This document shows, in pieces, positions 16,625-25,667 of a stretch of 57,010 nt of DNA. How positions within the stretch are numbered: position 1 is the stretch's first letter; each line of letters begins with the position of its first letter. The DNA comes from Tissierellales bacterium (GTDB lineage: Bacteria; Bacillota; Clostridia; Tissierellales; VENL01): contig JANQLB010000072.1 in assembly GCA_028280805.1 (NCBI GenBank), forward strand, positions 1 through 57,010, given 5' to 3'. The notes below the pieces were generated by a model. The model saw only the letters and a list, made by a program, of their open reading frames with translations. It ran no database searches and was not told the origin of the DNA. Made by a program: the position numbers and the translations under genes.

Positions 16625-17383
16625 ATGAAATATTCAAAAGCAGAATTACAAAAAAAACTAACATTATCACAATTTCCATTATCGGCAAAATATGATATTG
16701 AGTGGGTAAGTGAAAATGAAATGGGACCAAATTCAATGTGGTTAACGGAATTTCTTTTAAATAAAATGAAACTAACAAAAGGAATGAAGGTGTTAGATTT
16801 AGGTTGTGGAAAAGCACTAAGCTCTATTTTTCTTGCTAGAGAATTTGGTGTTAAAGTTTGGGCAACAGATTTGTGGATAGGAGCAACTGAGAATTATCAA
16901 CGAATTCAGGAGCAAGGTGTTGATGATTTGGTTTATCCAATTCATGCAGATGCTCATAACTTACCATTTGCCAATGGCTTTTTTGATGCTATTGTGAGTC
17001 TTGATGCATATCATTATTTTGGAACAAATGAGATGTATTTAGGAAGTCTAATTCCATACTTAAAGAAAAATGGTCAAATTGGAATAGTTGTTCCATCAGT
17101 CTATAAAGAATTTAATAATAAAGTTCCAGAAAATCTTAGGCCATATTGGGAGCCATATTTATTTACTCATCATTCTCCAAATTGGTGGAAAGAACTTTGG
17201 GAACGTTCAGAAACTGTTACAGTTCAAGTTGCAGACACAATGACAAATGGTTATGAAAATTGGCTAAAATGGGACAAAACTTTAAAAGAAGCAGATGTTC
17301 TTAAACGTAATGGTGATGTTGAAATGTTAAAAGCTGATGGTGGTAATTTTACTTTAGCAAGGATAGTTGCCTGTAAAAACTAG
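16625..17383 (+). CDS. SAM-dependent methyltransferase
   Basis: The 252-residue class I methyltransferase has motif I MKVLDLGCGKALSSIFLA at about 55-72, motif II WATDLWIGATENY, motif III HADAHNLPFANGFFDAIVSL and motif IV DAYHYFGTNEMY. This branch is seen in Firmicute accessory regions and resembles cyclopropane/sterol-type small-molecule methyltransferases. Substrate unknown. ATG follows AAAAAGGGGCGAATAATT, with a TATAAT hexamer at about 16559 as a possible -10. It is the last single-gene unit before the cluster; the strong terminator at 17693 separates them. Confidence 0.75.
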   Translation: MKYSKAELQKKLTLSQFPLSAKYDIEWVSENEMGPNSMWLTEFLLNKMKLTKGMKVLDLGCGKALSSIFLAREFGVKVWATDLWIGATENYQRIQEQGVDDLVYPIHADAHNLPFANGFFDAIVSLDAYHYFGTNEMYLGSLIPYLKKNGQIGIVVPSVYKEFNNKVPENLRPYWEPYLFTHHSPNWWKELWERSETVTVQVADTMTNGYENWLKWDKTLKEADVLKRNGDVEMLKADGGNFTLARIVACKN

Positions 17384-17692
17384 ATGGCATACATAACTTA
17401 GAAAAAAATTCAGGAAAATTGCTTCAAAGCTTAATTAAACATCTTAGATTAATATGTTTATGCAATCAATATAGTTAAATGATGTAATGAAAATCAATGA
17501 TGCTTCTGAATTCAAATGTATACTGAGTGTATTTAAGTAAGCTTAATCTAAATACTTTAATAGTAAAATTGTATCAAAGTTAGAAAATGAATATTTGCAA
17601 TAGTTTAAACAAGTTGTTTAAAACTATTAGAAGATTTAATTTAGATAGTTATAATTTTTTTTTGCAAAAATTAAGTTTTTTGGAAATAAATC

Positions 17693-17742
17693 AAAACTCA
17701 GCTCGGGTGGAATTTTAACTCTACCTCAACTGAGTTTTAATT
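17693..17742. terminator. Rho-independent terminator between the array and the biosynthetic cluster
   Basis: AAAACTCAG pairs with CTGAGTTTT. An inner GGGTGGA/TCTACCT helix (two G-U pairs) continues the stem around an 8-nt loop. T runs lie on both sides, so it could work in either direction. It insulates the cluster from the methyltransferase gene. Confidence 0.8.
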
Positions 17743-17914
17743 TATAGTTGAACTGAATAAATGTTCTTGTTTATATATTGAAATAGATATTTCATAAATA
17801 AAATTCCTAAAAGTTAACAAATTAATGATTTAAATGGATTATCACTAAACAAATACCAAAACAGGATAACAACATATACAAATGGTATTTTATAAATAAA
17901 AAAGAAAAAAACAG

Positions 17915-17943
17915 TTGAAAAATCATGGATTTATTAGTATAAT
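17915..17943 (+). promoter_or_regulatory. Sigma-A-type promoter, copy 1
   Basis: TTGAAA, 17 bp, TATAAT in the first P module. The -10 is perfect and the spacing optimal. Confidence 0.75.
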
Positions 17944-18195
17944 AAAGAAAAAGAAGTTTTAAACTGAATTATAATAGTTTATTAATTGGAATATAAGTAT
18001 TTATTGGTTATTAATAACTGGTATATAAAATTAATAATTTTGTTTACATATTAATATTAATATAAATATTTTATAAATATCATTACTGTTGGTTTAATAG
18101 ATTAATAATTAAAATATTTTTTCGATACAATAAATAGTAAAACAAGATAACAACAAGCATAAATGGTATTTTATAAATAAAAAAGAAAAAAATAG

Positions 18196-18224
18196 TTGCA
18201 AAATGATGAATTTATTAGTATAAT
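18196..18224 (+). promoter_or_regulatory. Sigma-A-type promoter, copy 2
   Basis: TTGCAA, 17 bp, TATAAT in the second P module. The surrounding ~100 bp are nearly identical to copy 3. Confidence 0.75.
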
Positions 18225-18309
18225 AAAAGAGAGAAAACTTAAATTGAATTAAATTATTATTTATAAATTACTCATCGTTTTTTGCTTGAAATATAAGTGT
18301 TTATTGTGT

Positions 18310-19322
18310 TTTAATCACTTGTAGGTCGAGCTTATTGCTGATTTTAAAATAGTACAAGCTATGCTAATTATAAAGAAAATTTGTCAAATCTTTATTTTTT
18401 TTAGGGCTTTAAGTTTGATGATTTATTGATATGTATTGTTAACAACATTAAACAATGCAAGAGTATGATTGCAATATAAAACTATTATTTAAATTATAAA
18501 AATTATTTAATGTTTTTAATTATATATAAATAATTTTTATTAAAAAGCTGTTAATCACTTTCGGATTGAGCTTATTGCTGATTGTAAAATAAGACAAACT
18601 ATGTTAATCATCAAGAAAATTTGTGAAGTCTTTATTTCTTCATGTCTTTAAGTTTGATGATTTATTGATTTGTATTGCTTATAACATTAAACAATACAAT
18701 TGTGTGATTAGATTATAAAACTAATATTTAAATCATATAAGTAATTTAATATTTTTGATTATTTATAAATAATTTTTATTAAAAAAATGTTAATCGTTGG
18801 TGAATGGAATTAATTATTTTGTTTACATATTAAAATAAACATTTCATAAATAAAATTTCTAAGGATTAATAGGTTAATAATTAAAACAATTTTTCTCGCA
18901 ATAAATAGTAAAAAAAGATAACAACAAGCATAAATGGTATTTTATAAATAAAAAAGAAAAAAATAGTTGCAAAAATTAAATTTGTTTAGTATAATTAAAA
19001 AAAAGGAAAATTTAAACTGTACAAAACCAATATCTGTAAATTGTTTAACGTTTTTTGCTTGAAATATAAGTGTTTATTGTGTTTTAATCACTTGTAGGTC
19101 GAGTTTATTGTTGATTGAAAAATAGTACAAGCTATGTTAATCATAAAGAAAATTTGTCAAATCTTTATTTTTTTAGGTCTTTAAGTTTGATGATTTATTG
19201 ATATGTATTGCTTATAACATCAAACAATGCAAAAATGTGATTAGAATATAAAACTATTATTTAAATTGTATAAGTTGTTTAATGTTTTAAACTATATATA
19301 AATAATTTTTATTAAAAAAGGA
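18310..19322 (+). ncRNA. Repeated structured leader (U modules) upstream of the cluster
   Basis: Three ~235-bp copies (about 18310-18545, 18550-18785, 19085-19322) each contain GTATTG-15-CAATAC/CAATGC, a hairpin kept in all three copies with an A-to-G change that preserves pairing as G-U. They also share ATTGCTGATT-type, AAGTTTGATGATTTATTG and TATAAATAATTTTTATTAAA blocks. The last copy runs straight into the ribosome binding site (AAAAAGGAGTGGG) of the acyl carrier protein gene. A regulatory 5' leader is the simplest reading; no known riboswitch class is recognised. Confidence 0.45.
18967..18995 (+). promoter_or_regulatory. Sigma-A-type promoter, copy 3
   Basis: TTGCAA, 17 bp, TATAAT in the third P module, about 340 bp before the acyl carrier protein start. 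Transcripts from it would carry one U leader; transcripts from copy 2 would carry all three. Confidence 0.75.
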
Positions 19323-19333
19323 GTGGGAAAATT

Positions 19334-19597
19334 ATGAGTGATTTAAAAAGAGAAGTTTGTGAAATGATTTTGAACAGATTGGGTTTCGATGATTTAACTA
19401 CCGAGGAGGTTGATTTTAATGCTCCGTTGTTTGCAGCACAAGACAAAGAAGAAAAGGGTTTAGGGTTAGATTCAGTAGATACATTAGAAATAGTTGCTGG
19501 AATTAGACAAAACTACAATATCCGAATTACAGAAAACGACATGCATATTTTTCAAAACATAAATACTATAGTAGAATTTGTTAGCAATAAAATTTAA
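19334..19597 (+). CDS. Acyl carrier protein of the cluster's type II synthase
   Basis: The 87-residue acidic helical protein has the phosphopantetheine site GLGLDSVDTLE, where the Ser in DSV carries the 4'-phosphopantetheine arm. It is a discrete type II carrier for the chain built by the neighbouring ketosynthase, reductase and dehydratase. The partner phosphopantetheinyl transferase lies 2.4 kb downstream. The insert FAAQDKEEKG before the site is longer than in fatty-acid AcpP and typical of carriers from secondary metabolism. ATG follows AAAGGAGTGGGAAAATT and is the first gene of the operon. Confidence 0.9.
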   Translation: MSDLKREVCEMILNRLGFDDLTTEEVDFNAPLFAAQDKEEKGLGLDSVDTLEIVAGIRQNYNIRITENDMHIFQNINTIVEFVSNKI

Positions 19598-19740
19598 CTG
19601 CAATAAAAAATTATATTTAAGGGATATAGTAAAACTTTTTTGCATGAAGTCTTTAAAAATAATTAATAGAGATATATAAATATGAAAATTTTAAAATTAC
19701 TACATAGAATTAAAATAGTTAAATAATGGGAGGAGTAAAA

Positions 19741-20148
19741 TTGCATTTTTCCTTTAAGTATAGTTTTAAACCAAGATTTTCTGATATTGATAAGTATGGT
19801 ATAGCACATCATAGTAAATATTTTTGTTGGTTTGAGGATGCTAGATATTATTTACTTGAATCAATTTTGCAAATATCAAAAGAGAATCTTCTTCAGTTAT
19901 ATGCACCAATTATTAGTCTTAAAGCTGACTATAAAAAGTCAATAGTATTTGAGAATACATATGTTATTTTAGTTAAAGTTATAATTGATAAGTTTAAAGC
20001 AGCTTCAAAATTTGAGTATCAGATTATGGATCTTAATGAAGAAATTCTTTTTGCAACTGGTTATACAGAACACGTTTTTACTAAAAGTACTGGTGAACTG
20101 CTTTTAGAAACTCCTGATTTTCTTTATGATAAGATTAAATTAATATGA
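19741..20148 (+). CDS. Hot-dog-fold (4HBT-type) thioesterase
   Basis: About 136 residues. The family signature FSDIDKYGIAHHSKYFCWFEDARY contains the usual catalytic Asp region and the first long helix of 4-hydroxybenzoyl-CoA-thioesterase-like proteins (key residues D, G, H and the E-x-AR). It probably releases or edits acyl chains on the carrier protein. Aryl-polyene-type clusters carry the same kind of enzyme. The ATG at 19726 overlaps the ribosome binding site GGGAGGAG, so the TTG at 19741 is chosen. It sits 143 bp after the carrier gene. Confidence 0.75.
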   Translation: MHFSFKYSFKPRFSDIDKYGIAHHSKYFCWFEDARYYLLESILQISKENLLQLYAPIISLKADYKKSIVFENTYVILVKVIIDKFKAASKFEYQIMDLNEEILFATGYTEHVFTKSTGELLLETPDFLYDKIKLI

Positions 20149-20161
20149 AAGTAGGTTAAAA

Positions 20162-21193
20162 ATGAATACAATTTATATTAATGGGATAGGTGTGATACTT
20201 CCTGAAATTGAAGATCCAAGTGAATTGTGGAATGTTTTTTCTGAAAGTTCAATTGGTAATAAATGTAAGATTGAAAAAAATCCATCTTTTATTTCTAAAA
20301 GGAAGACAAGAAGAATGGATAGGTTTTCTATATTAGCATTATACACTGCGTATAAAGCATTTGAAGAATTTAAAGATAGTGACTTTAATTGTTATGAGTT
20401 TGGAACCGTTTATAACAGTGACTATGGAACGTTAAATACTATATTAGAATTTGCTCAATGCTTAACAGATGACTGTAGTATAGAAGCAAGTCCGGTTACT
20501 TTTGCTAACACTGTTACAAATGCTTGTGTAGGACATATATGTAATGAACTTGGTATAAAAGGTTCTAGTACAATGCTCTTAGGTAGTAATTATGTTGGAT
20601 ATTCGATGCAGTTAATTAGAAATGATAAAGTAAAATCAGTATTAGCAGGAGGAATAGAAGAGTATAATGAAGAATTGTTTGATGCTTTAGCAGAAAAAGG
20701 AGTTCATGCAAGTGAAGGTTTTTCTACTTTATTATTGTCAAAAGAAAAAACAAACAATTCTTTTTGTGAAATACTTTCATATTCTGAGACCAATTTAGGA
20801 GGACATTATTGTTTTTCAGAACAATTTAAACCGAAAGCAAGCAGTATAAAAAGCAATATTAGTAATGCTTTAATTAGAGCAAATCTAAATGTAAGTGATA
20901 TTGATGTAATATTAACAGCTACTAATCATAAAGGGTGTGCGGAGGAAGAATTATCAATAATTTATGATTTATTTAAAAACAATGAATTTATATTAAATCC
21001 AAAAGGTATTTTAGGTGATTTACTAGGGGCATCAGTAGGAATAAGTCTTACTATAGGAGCATTATTGCTGAAAGAACAAGTTATACCTAAAAATTTCAAC
21101 TTAAATAAAAGTAAAGATGGAAAAATTAAATATATACTTGTAAATGATTTTAATATAAGTGGTAATTATGTGTCTTTTATACTAAAAAAATAA
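20162..21193 (+). CDS. Ketosynthase-like protein lacking the catalytic triad (chain-length-factor type)
   Basis: A 343-residue thiolase-fold protein, shorter than the 405-residue ketosynthase nearby. The fold is visible in ANTVTNACVGHICNELGIKG and VLAGGIEEYNE. The nucleophile segment where family members read tACaSG is LLGSNYVGY (about 139-147), without Cys. The first His motif is replaced by ATNHKGCAEEEL and the second (GHxxGAAG) by LGDLLGASVG. A non-catalytic partner of the FabF-type protein at 23684, like the chain-length factors of type II polyketide systems, is the best reading. Transcribed with its neighbours (13-16 bp gaps). Confidence 0.8.
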   Translation: MNTIYINGIGVILPEIEDPSELWNVFSESSIGNKCKIEKNPSFISKRKTRRMDRFSILALYTAYKAFEEFKDSDFNCYEFGTVYNSDYGTLNTILEFAQCLTDDCSIEASPVTFANTVTNACVGHICNELGIKGSSTMLLGSNYVGYSMQLIRNDKVKSVLAGGIEEYNEELFDALAEKGVHASEGFSTLLLSKEKTNNSFCEILSYSETNLGGHYCFSEQFKPKASSIKSNISNALIRANLNVSDIDVILTATNHKGCAEEELSIIYDLFKNNEFILNPKGILGDLLGASVGISLTIGALLLKEQVIPKNFNLNKSKDGKIKYILVNDFNISGNYVSFILKK

Positions 21194-21209
21194 AGGGTAG
21201 GTATTAAAA

Positions 21210-21956
21210 ATGTTTGATAGCTTAAAAGGGAAAACAGTTTTAGTTACAGGTGGGAGTAGAGGCATTGGTAAAAGTATTGTGAAATTGCTAGCTGATAACC
21301 ACTTAAATGTTGCTTTTACTTATAATAATAATGAGTTGGATTTATCCAATTTAAAAGACAGTATAAGTAATAAAAGTTCAAAAATCCATCAATACAAGTT
21401 AAATCTTGAAAATGAAGAAGAAATTAATACGGTTGTAAGAGATGTTGAGAGGGATTTTGGCAGAATAGATTTTTTAGTTAATAATGCTGGAATCATAAAA
21501 GATAATTATATGATGCTTATGAGTTCTGAAAATTGGAACAAAGTATTATCAACTAATTTAACAGGTGCTTTTTTAATTACAAAAGAAGTTCTTCCTATTA
21601 TGATGGCAACGGGAGGAGCTGTAGTGAACATATCTTCTGTTGCAGGCATTGTTGGGGTAGCAGGGCAAACTAACTATTGTGCAGCTAAGGCAGGTCTAAT
21701 TGGTTTTACAAAGGCTTTATCAAAAGAAGTAGCCGGTAAAAATATAAGAGTTAATGCAATAGCAGGAGGTTATGTGCAAACTGACATGATTAGTGGGCTT
21801 GACACAAAAAGAATAGATAATTATAAAGAAAAAATTTCTTTAAAAAGAATAGCTTCAACAGATGAAATTGCTTCTGTGGTTTTATTCTTATTATCGGATG
21901 GGGCGAGTTATATAACAGGTACAACAATAGAGGTTGATGGAGGTCTTATAAATTAA
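21210..21956 (+). CDS. 3-oxoacyl-ACP reductase (FabG type)
   Basis: The 248-residue classical short-chain dehydrogenase has the NADP-binding VTGGSRGIGKS, NNAG (about 88), the catalytic Ser in ISSVAG, YCAAK with the Tyr and Lys, and the terminal GTTIEVDGG. All catalytic residues are present. It should reduce the beta-keto group after each ketosynthase step. ATG 13 bp after the ketosynthase-like gene; ribosome binding site AAAGGGTAGG. Confidence 0.9.
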   Translation: MFDSLKGKTVLVTGGSRGIGKSIVKLLADNHLNVAFTYNNNELDLSNLKDSISNKSSKIHQYKLNLENEEEINTVVRDVERDFGRIDFLVNNAGIIKDNYMMLMSSENWNKVLSTNLTGAFLITKEVLPIMMATGGAVVNISSVAGIVGVAGQTNYCAAKAGLIGFTKALSKEVAGKNIRVNAIAGGYVQTDMISGLDTKRIDNYKEKISLKRIASTDEIASVVLFLLSDGASYITGTTIEVDGGLIN

Positions 21957-22001
21957 AAATTTAAAGTTTATAATTATGGTATTTTTCTAATAGGTGAGTT
22001 A

Positions 22002-22601
22002 ATGATAGTTATATTTAATAAATTAGATTCTATAATAAAAAATGTAGTTTATAAAGATTTTAGTTATTTAAATAAGAATTATGATTTAAATCATTTCAAA
22101 AGAGTTAGAAGAAATTATAGAAACCTTCTTATTGAGGAGTTGTTGAATAATAATAGATTTAGAATTAACCGTGAAGATATGAAATTATATACTGAAAAAG
22201 GTGAGATTAATTTTTCAAGCTCTTATTCAGGTTATAATATAGCGGTTGCAATATCAGATGATCGTATAGGAATTGATATTGAAAAGTATGAAAATATATT
22301 TTATGAAAATATAGACATATTTACTTCTGTAAGTGAAATGAGTACTTTAAGAGATTTATTAAATACGTATACATTATTAGAAAAAGCAACATTTATTTGG
22401 TGCTTAAAAGAGAGTGTAGGGAAGCTTTATAATGTTGGGTTATCAAAAGGTTTTAAGGCTTTTAATCTCAAGAAAAATAATGAATTTTATTTAAGTACGA
22501 AATTGAACATTCCCAATAAAACCCATATTTATGTTTATTATAAGCTTTTTAAAGATTATTGTCTAGTTTTAAGTACATTTAAAAATTTTAATATACATTA
22601 A
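22002..22601 (+). CDS. 4'-phosphopantetheinyl transferase (Sfp type)
   Basis: The 199-residue protein has the two motifs of the family, RIGIDIEKYENI (metal-binding D and E) and FIWCLKESVGKLYN (W-x-x-KES/A-x-x-K). It attaches phosphopantetheine from CoA to the Ser of the carrier protein at 19334. Presence of a dedicated transferase supports a self-contained secondary-metabolite system. ATG follows ATAGGTGAGTTA. Confidence 0.85.
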   Translation: MIVIFNKLDSIIKNVVYKDFSYLNKNYDLNHFKRVRRNYRNLLIEELLNNNRFRINREDMKLYTEKGEINFSSSYSGYNIAVAISDDRIGIDIEKYENIFYENIDIFTSVSEMSTLRDLLNTYTLLEKATFIWCLKESVGKLYNVGLSKGFKAFNLKKNNEFYLSTKLNIPNKTHIYVYYKLFKDYCLVLSTFKNFNIH

Positions 22602-23256
22602 GGTTCAAGCACTAACTTTTTGAAACATAGTATAATAACATGCCGACACAAAATATTAAGGAAAAATATTGATATTTTTACCTTTCCATTGAGACATAAG
22701 TTTTCCTTAAGTTTTGTAAATTTCTCAATTCATACGTAGCATTTCTTTAAATAATGATTATAGAAATATAATTAGTCATACGTACCCCGGAACCTTCAAA
22801 TTTAAATTTACAAATGAATTAAGCCGTACTTATAATATGATTTTATAATTATAACGATTGATTATTCATAGGCTATAATTTTAATATTTTCAACTTTATG
22901 CTTATTGCCGTTGCATTGGATATAGGATAATCGTAATAATTTGGTATGTATTTCACTCAAGTTTTTGTACGTAAGGTCAAAAATATACTGATCATAGAGT
23001 ATGGTGTGCTGCTGATATTTTTTAATAAAAGAAAAACCTTAATTAAAAAGATATTCAGAATTACAGTCACATACATACCTCTTTTTTTCACGCATTATCA
23101 CAGCATTTATTTTCTATATATGTAAATGCTTATATGATTGATGGCTTTTAAATTGTTAATGTAATTTATCAAAGTATTATATTTTCAAAAAATTTCTGGT
23201 TGAACCTAAGTTAATTATTAGAAAAAGATTTTAAAATTTGACGATGGGGGGATGAA
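22602..23256. other. 655-bp gap inside the cluster with no gene recognised
   Basis: Stops occur in every frame. The strand composition differs from the coding neighbours and no hairpin-plus-T terminator is obvious. A weak TTGTTA-16-TATTAT pair at about 23153 could be a promoter for the dehydratase gene. It may be a decayed gene or a region that lost one. Confidence 0.35.
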
Positions 23257-23679
23257 ATGAATCCTAAGGATATTTTTCTGCATAAAGAACCTTTTTTATT
23301 TGTTGATGAAATAATAGAGATGCGTTATCTTGAATACTCAAAAGGTAAAAAAAATGTGAGAAACAATGAGTTCTGGGTGGAAGCACATTTTCCTGGAGAT
23401 CCAGTTTTTCCGGGTGTATTATTGCTTGAGACTATGGCTCAGATAGGAGGTCTATTATTAAAAGGTAGTGATCATAACAAGCTTACTGCTTATTTGACAA
23501 AGGTAGATAATTTTAAACTAATAAAAAAAGTAGTTCCGGGAGATGAAATAATAGTTGAAGGGTTTTTTTTAGATGCTATAGCAGAGTTCGTTAAAGTTAA
23601 AACAAAAGCCTTTGTTAAGGATAATAAGGTTGCAGAAGCTGAGATAACATATGTATTTCGAGCGAATTTGGAGGGATGA
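23257..23679 (+). CDS. 3-hydroxyacyl-ACP dehydratase (FabZ type)
   Basis: The 140-residue hot-dog-fold dehydratase has HKEPFLFVDEI, EAHFPGDPVFPGVLLLETMA (catalytic His and the Glu in LLETMAQ) and VDNFKLIKKVVPGD. It dehydrates the hydroxyacyl chain to a trans-enoyl chain. No enoyl reductase is encoded nearby, so double bonds may accumulate. ATG after GATGGGGGGATGAA. The next gene starts 4 bp after its stop, so the pair is translationally close. Confidence 0.9.
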   Translation: MNPKDIFLHKEPFLFVDEIIEMRYLEYSKGKKNVRNNEFWVEAHFPGDPVFPGVLLLETMAQIGGLLLKGSDHNKLTAYLTKVDNFKLIKKVVPGDEIIVEGFFLDAIAEFVKVKTKAFVKDNKVAEAEITYVFRANLEG

Positions 23680-23683
23680 TACG

Positions 23684-24868
23684 ATGAAAAATGAAAGAAG
23701 AGTGGTAGTAACCGGTATCGGAATGATGTGTAATATAGGAAATAATAAAGAAGAAATACTTTCTAATTTAATAGACGAAAAAATTAATTTTAAAGAATGT
23801 GAAGAAATTGCAGGATTTAAGGTAGGTAGAAGTAATATGCCTAAGATTGAATTAACACAAGTTGATTCTGTCGATAAAATAGAATGGATGTCTGACAAGA
23901 CTATTAATCAAGCTTTGCAAGATAGTTCTTTATCAATAAATGAAATAGAAGAAAAGGATAATAGATTTGCTCTTTCATTTGCAACATCCTTATATGGCGT
24001 AGAACAGTCTTTGAAAGGTTTAACCGATAAAAAACAAAGAGGTTTATGGTATTTGCATACAAGACAATTGATAAGCAGAATAGCAAAAAAATATGCAATT
24101 AAAGGGAGTGTCTACACAACCAGTTCAGCTTGTGCTTCCGGGACTGCAGGAGCAATAATAGGTTATGATCTTATAAAAAATGATGAAGCAGATATTGTAT
24201 TGGTTGGAGGTACAGATTATATTTCAAGTCTATCTCTATATGGTTTTAATTCACTTCAATCATTAAGCAAGAATATATGTAAACCTTTTGATATTGATAG
24301 AGATGGTATAAACATAGGTGAAGGAAGTGCTTTCTTTATTTTTGAAGAGTTAGAGCATGCAAAGTCAAGAGATAAAAAATGGTATGCAGAAGTAATTGGT
24401 TGTGGTTTGGCAAATGAGGCATATCATATAACAAGTCCTGATCCCGAAGGTGAAGGTGTACTTTACGTTATGAAACAAGCAATTAAACAAGCCTCAATCA
24501 GTCCTGACAAAATTGATTATATAAATGCTCATGGAACAGGAACAAAAGCTAATGATGTGATGGAACTGAAAGCTATAGAAAAGTTGTTAGATAAAAAAGA
24601 ACATGTTGACACGTTTGTTTCATCTACTAAATCTAGAACTGGTCATTGTTTAGGTTCAGCAGGCAGTATAGAATTAGGATTTTGTTTACTGGCATTATCA
24701 AACAATTTATATTTAAACACCGTAGGTTCTAACGAAATGATAGAAGACAAACTCAATTTATTAAAAAACAGAGAAGAAAATAAAGAATTAGAGTATATTT
24801 TATCAAATTCTTTTGCTTTTGGTGGGAATTTAGCCAGTATCCTTATAAAGAAGCAAATAGAAAATTAA
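23684..24868 (+). CDS. Beta-ketoacyl-ACP synthase (FabF type), catalytically intact
   Basis: About 394 residues with the full triad: Cys in TTSSACASGTAGA, His in INAHGTGTKANDVMELKA and His in STKSRTGHCLGSAGSIE. It condenses the growing chain with malonyl-ACP. The partner is probably the triad-less protein at 20162. The ATG at 23651 is out of place; the ATG at 23684 follows TGGAGGGATGATACG. No acyltransferase for malonyl loading is in the cluster, so FabD of primary metabolism is presumably used. Confidence 0.9.
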   Translation: MKNERRVVVTGIGMMCNIGNNKEEILSNLIDEKINFKECEEIAGFKVGRSNMPKIELTQVDSVDKIEWMSDKTINQALQDSSLSINEIEEKDNRFALSFATSLYGVEQSLKGLTDKKQRGLWYLHTRQLISRIAKKYAIKGSVYTTSSACASGTAGAIIGYDLIKNDEADIVLVGGTDYISSLSLYGFNSLQSLSKNICKPFDIDRDGINIGEGSAFFIFEELEHAKSRDKKWYAEVIGCGLANEAYHITSPDPEGEGVLYVMKQAIKQASISPDKIDYINAHGTGTKANDVMELKAIEKLLDKKEHVDTFVSSTKSRTGHCLGSAGSIELGFCLLALSNNLYLNTVGSNEMIEDKLNLLKNREENKELEYILSNSFAFGGNLASILIKKQIEN

Positions 24869-24898
24869 TAATTTATAAACTGTTTAAAGGAAAAAAAG

Positions 24899-25621
24899 AT
24901 GAAAATACTTTCAATTAATGGTAGCCCGAGAGGGCATAGTAGCAATACTAATAAAATGATTATAGAGATTTTAAAAGGTGCTGAAGAAAAAGGGGCAGAA
25001 ACAGAAAAAATACTATTGTCAGAATTAGATATTAAGCATTGTAGTGGTTGCTTTTGCTGCTGGATGAATAAAAACAATAAATGTATTATTAATGATGATA
25101 TGGAAGAGTTAATAGAAAAATATACTCAATCAGACGTAGTTATTTATGGAACTCCTTTATTTATGGATAATGTATCTTCAATTCTTAAAGCTTTTATTGA
25201 TAGGTGTATAGCAATAGTGTGTCCTTATATGGAAAAAGATCCTAAAGGAGAATATCGTCATGTTAAATCCAGTTCTTTCAGAATACCTAAATTTGTGGTG
25301 GTCAGCAATGCAGCTTTTCCAGAAAACAGTCAATTTCAGGTGGTATCTCACTACTTTAAGAGATTGGCCAGAAGTATGCACACAGAAGTTATTGCTGAAA
25401 TCTACAGAGGGCAAGGCTTGCTGTTAGCTTTACCAAAGCATGCAGATGACAGATATATTATAGATAACTATAAAAAGCTTCTTTATAGAGTTGGTAAAGA
25501 GATTGTTGAGAACTTTGTTATAAATGAAAAAACACAAATAGAAATAGATAAGTCTTTAATATCTTATGAAAAATATATTAACAGCATAGAGGATTATTGG
25601 CAAAAGGTTTTGGGAAATTAA
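24899..25621 (+). CDS. NADPH-dependent FMN reductase / flavodoxin-fold protein
   Basis: The 240-residue protein has INGSPRGHSSNTNKM (FMN phosphate loop), CSGCFCCWMNKNNKC at about 48-62 (a Cys-rich motif as in iron-sulfur flavoproteins), and YGTPLFMDNVSSILKAFIDR. It could supply electrons to the B12 radical SAM enzyme, or oxidise or reduce the acyl product. It is not an enoyl-ACP reductase by sequence. ATG follows TAAAGGAAAAAAAG, 30 bp after the ketosynthase. Confidence 0.75.
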   Translation: MKILSINGSPRGHSSNTNKMIIEILKGAEEKGAETEKILLSELDIKHCSGCFCCWMNKNNKCIINDDMEELIEKYTQSDVVIYGTPLFMDNVSSILKAFIDRCIAIVCPYMEKDPKGEYRHVKSSSFRIPKFVVVSNAAFPENSQFQVVSHYFKRLARSMHTEVIAEIYRGQGLLLALPKHADDRYIIDNYKKLLYRVGKEIVENFVINEKTQIEIDKSLISYEKYINSIEDYWQKVLGN

Positions 25622-25667
25622 AGAATTATGATTGTTTTTAATAAAATAAATTTTTAAGAGAGGTGCC

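Larger units (their letters stand above)
17745..19322 (+). repeat. 1.6-kb non-coding region built from repeated promoter and leader modules
   Basis: No gene is visible. Three module types recur. Q (GTTTACATATTAA..TTTCATAAATAAAAT) lies at about 17770, 18040 and 18815. P (GATAACAACA..AAATGGTATTTTATAAAT plus a promoter) lies at about 17860, 18140 and 18910. U (a ~235-bp leader) lies at about 18310, 18550 and 19085. A further shared block, TTTGCTTGAAATATAAGTG, precedes U1 and U3. The order is Q-P, Q-P-U, U, Q-P-U, then the acyl carrier protein gene. Copies are highly similar, which points to recent duplication or selection for a multi-promoter control region. Confidence 0.85.

Noticed and set aside
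17745..19322. CRISPR array
   Set aside because: Repeats are long (100-235 bp), few, unevenly spaced and contain promoters; there are no short direct repeats with equal spacers and no cas genes.
22602..23256. A lost or hidden gene in the 655-bp gap of the cluster
   Set aside because: All frames carry many stops and no motif is recognisable; only a weak promoter-like pair was seen.
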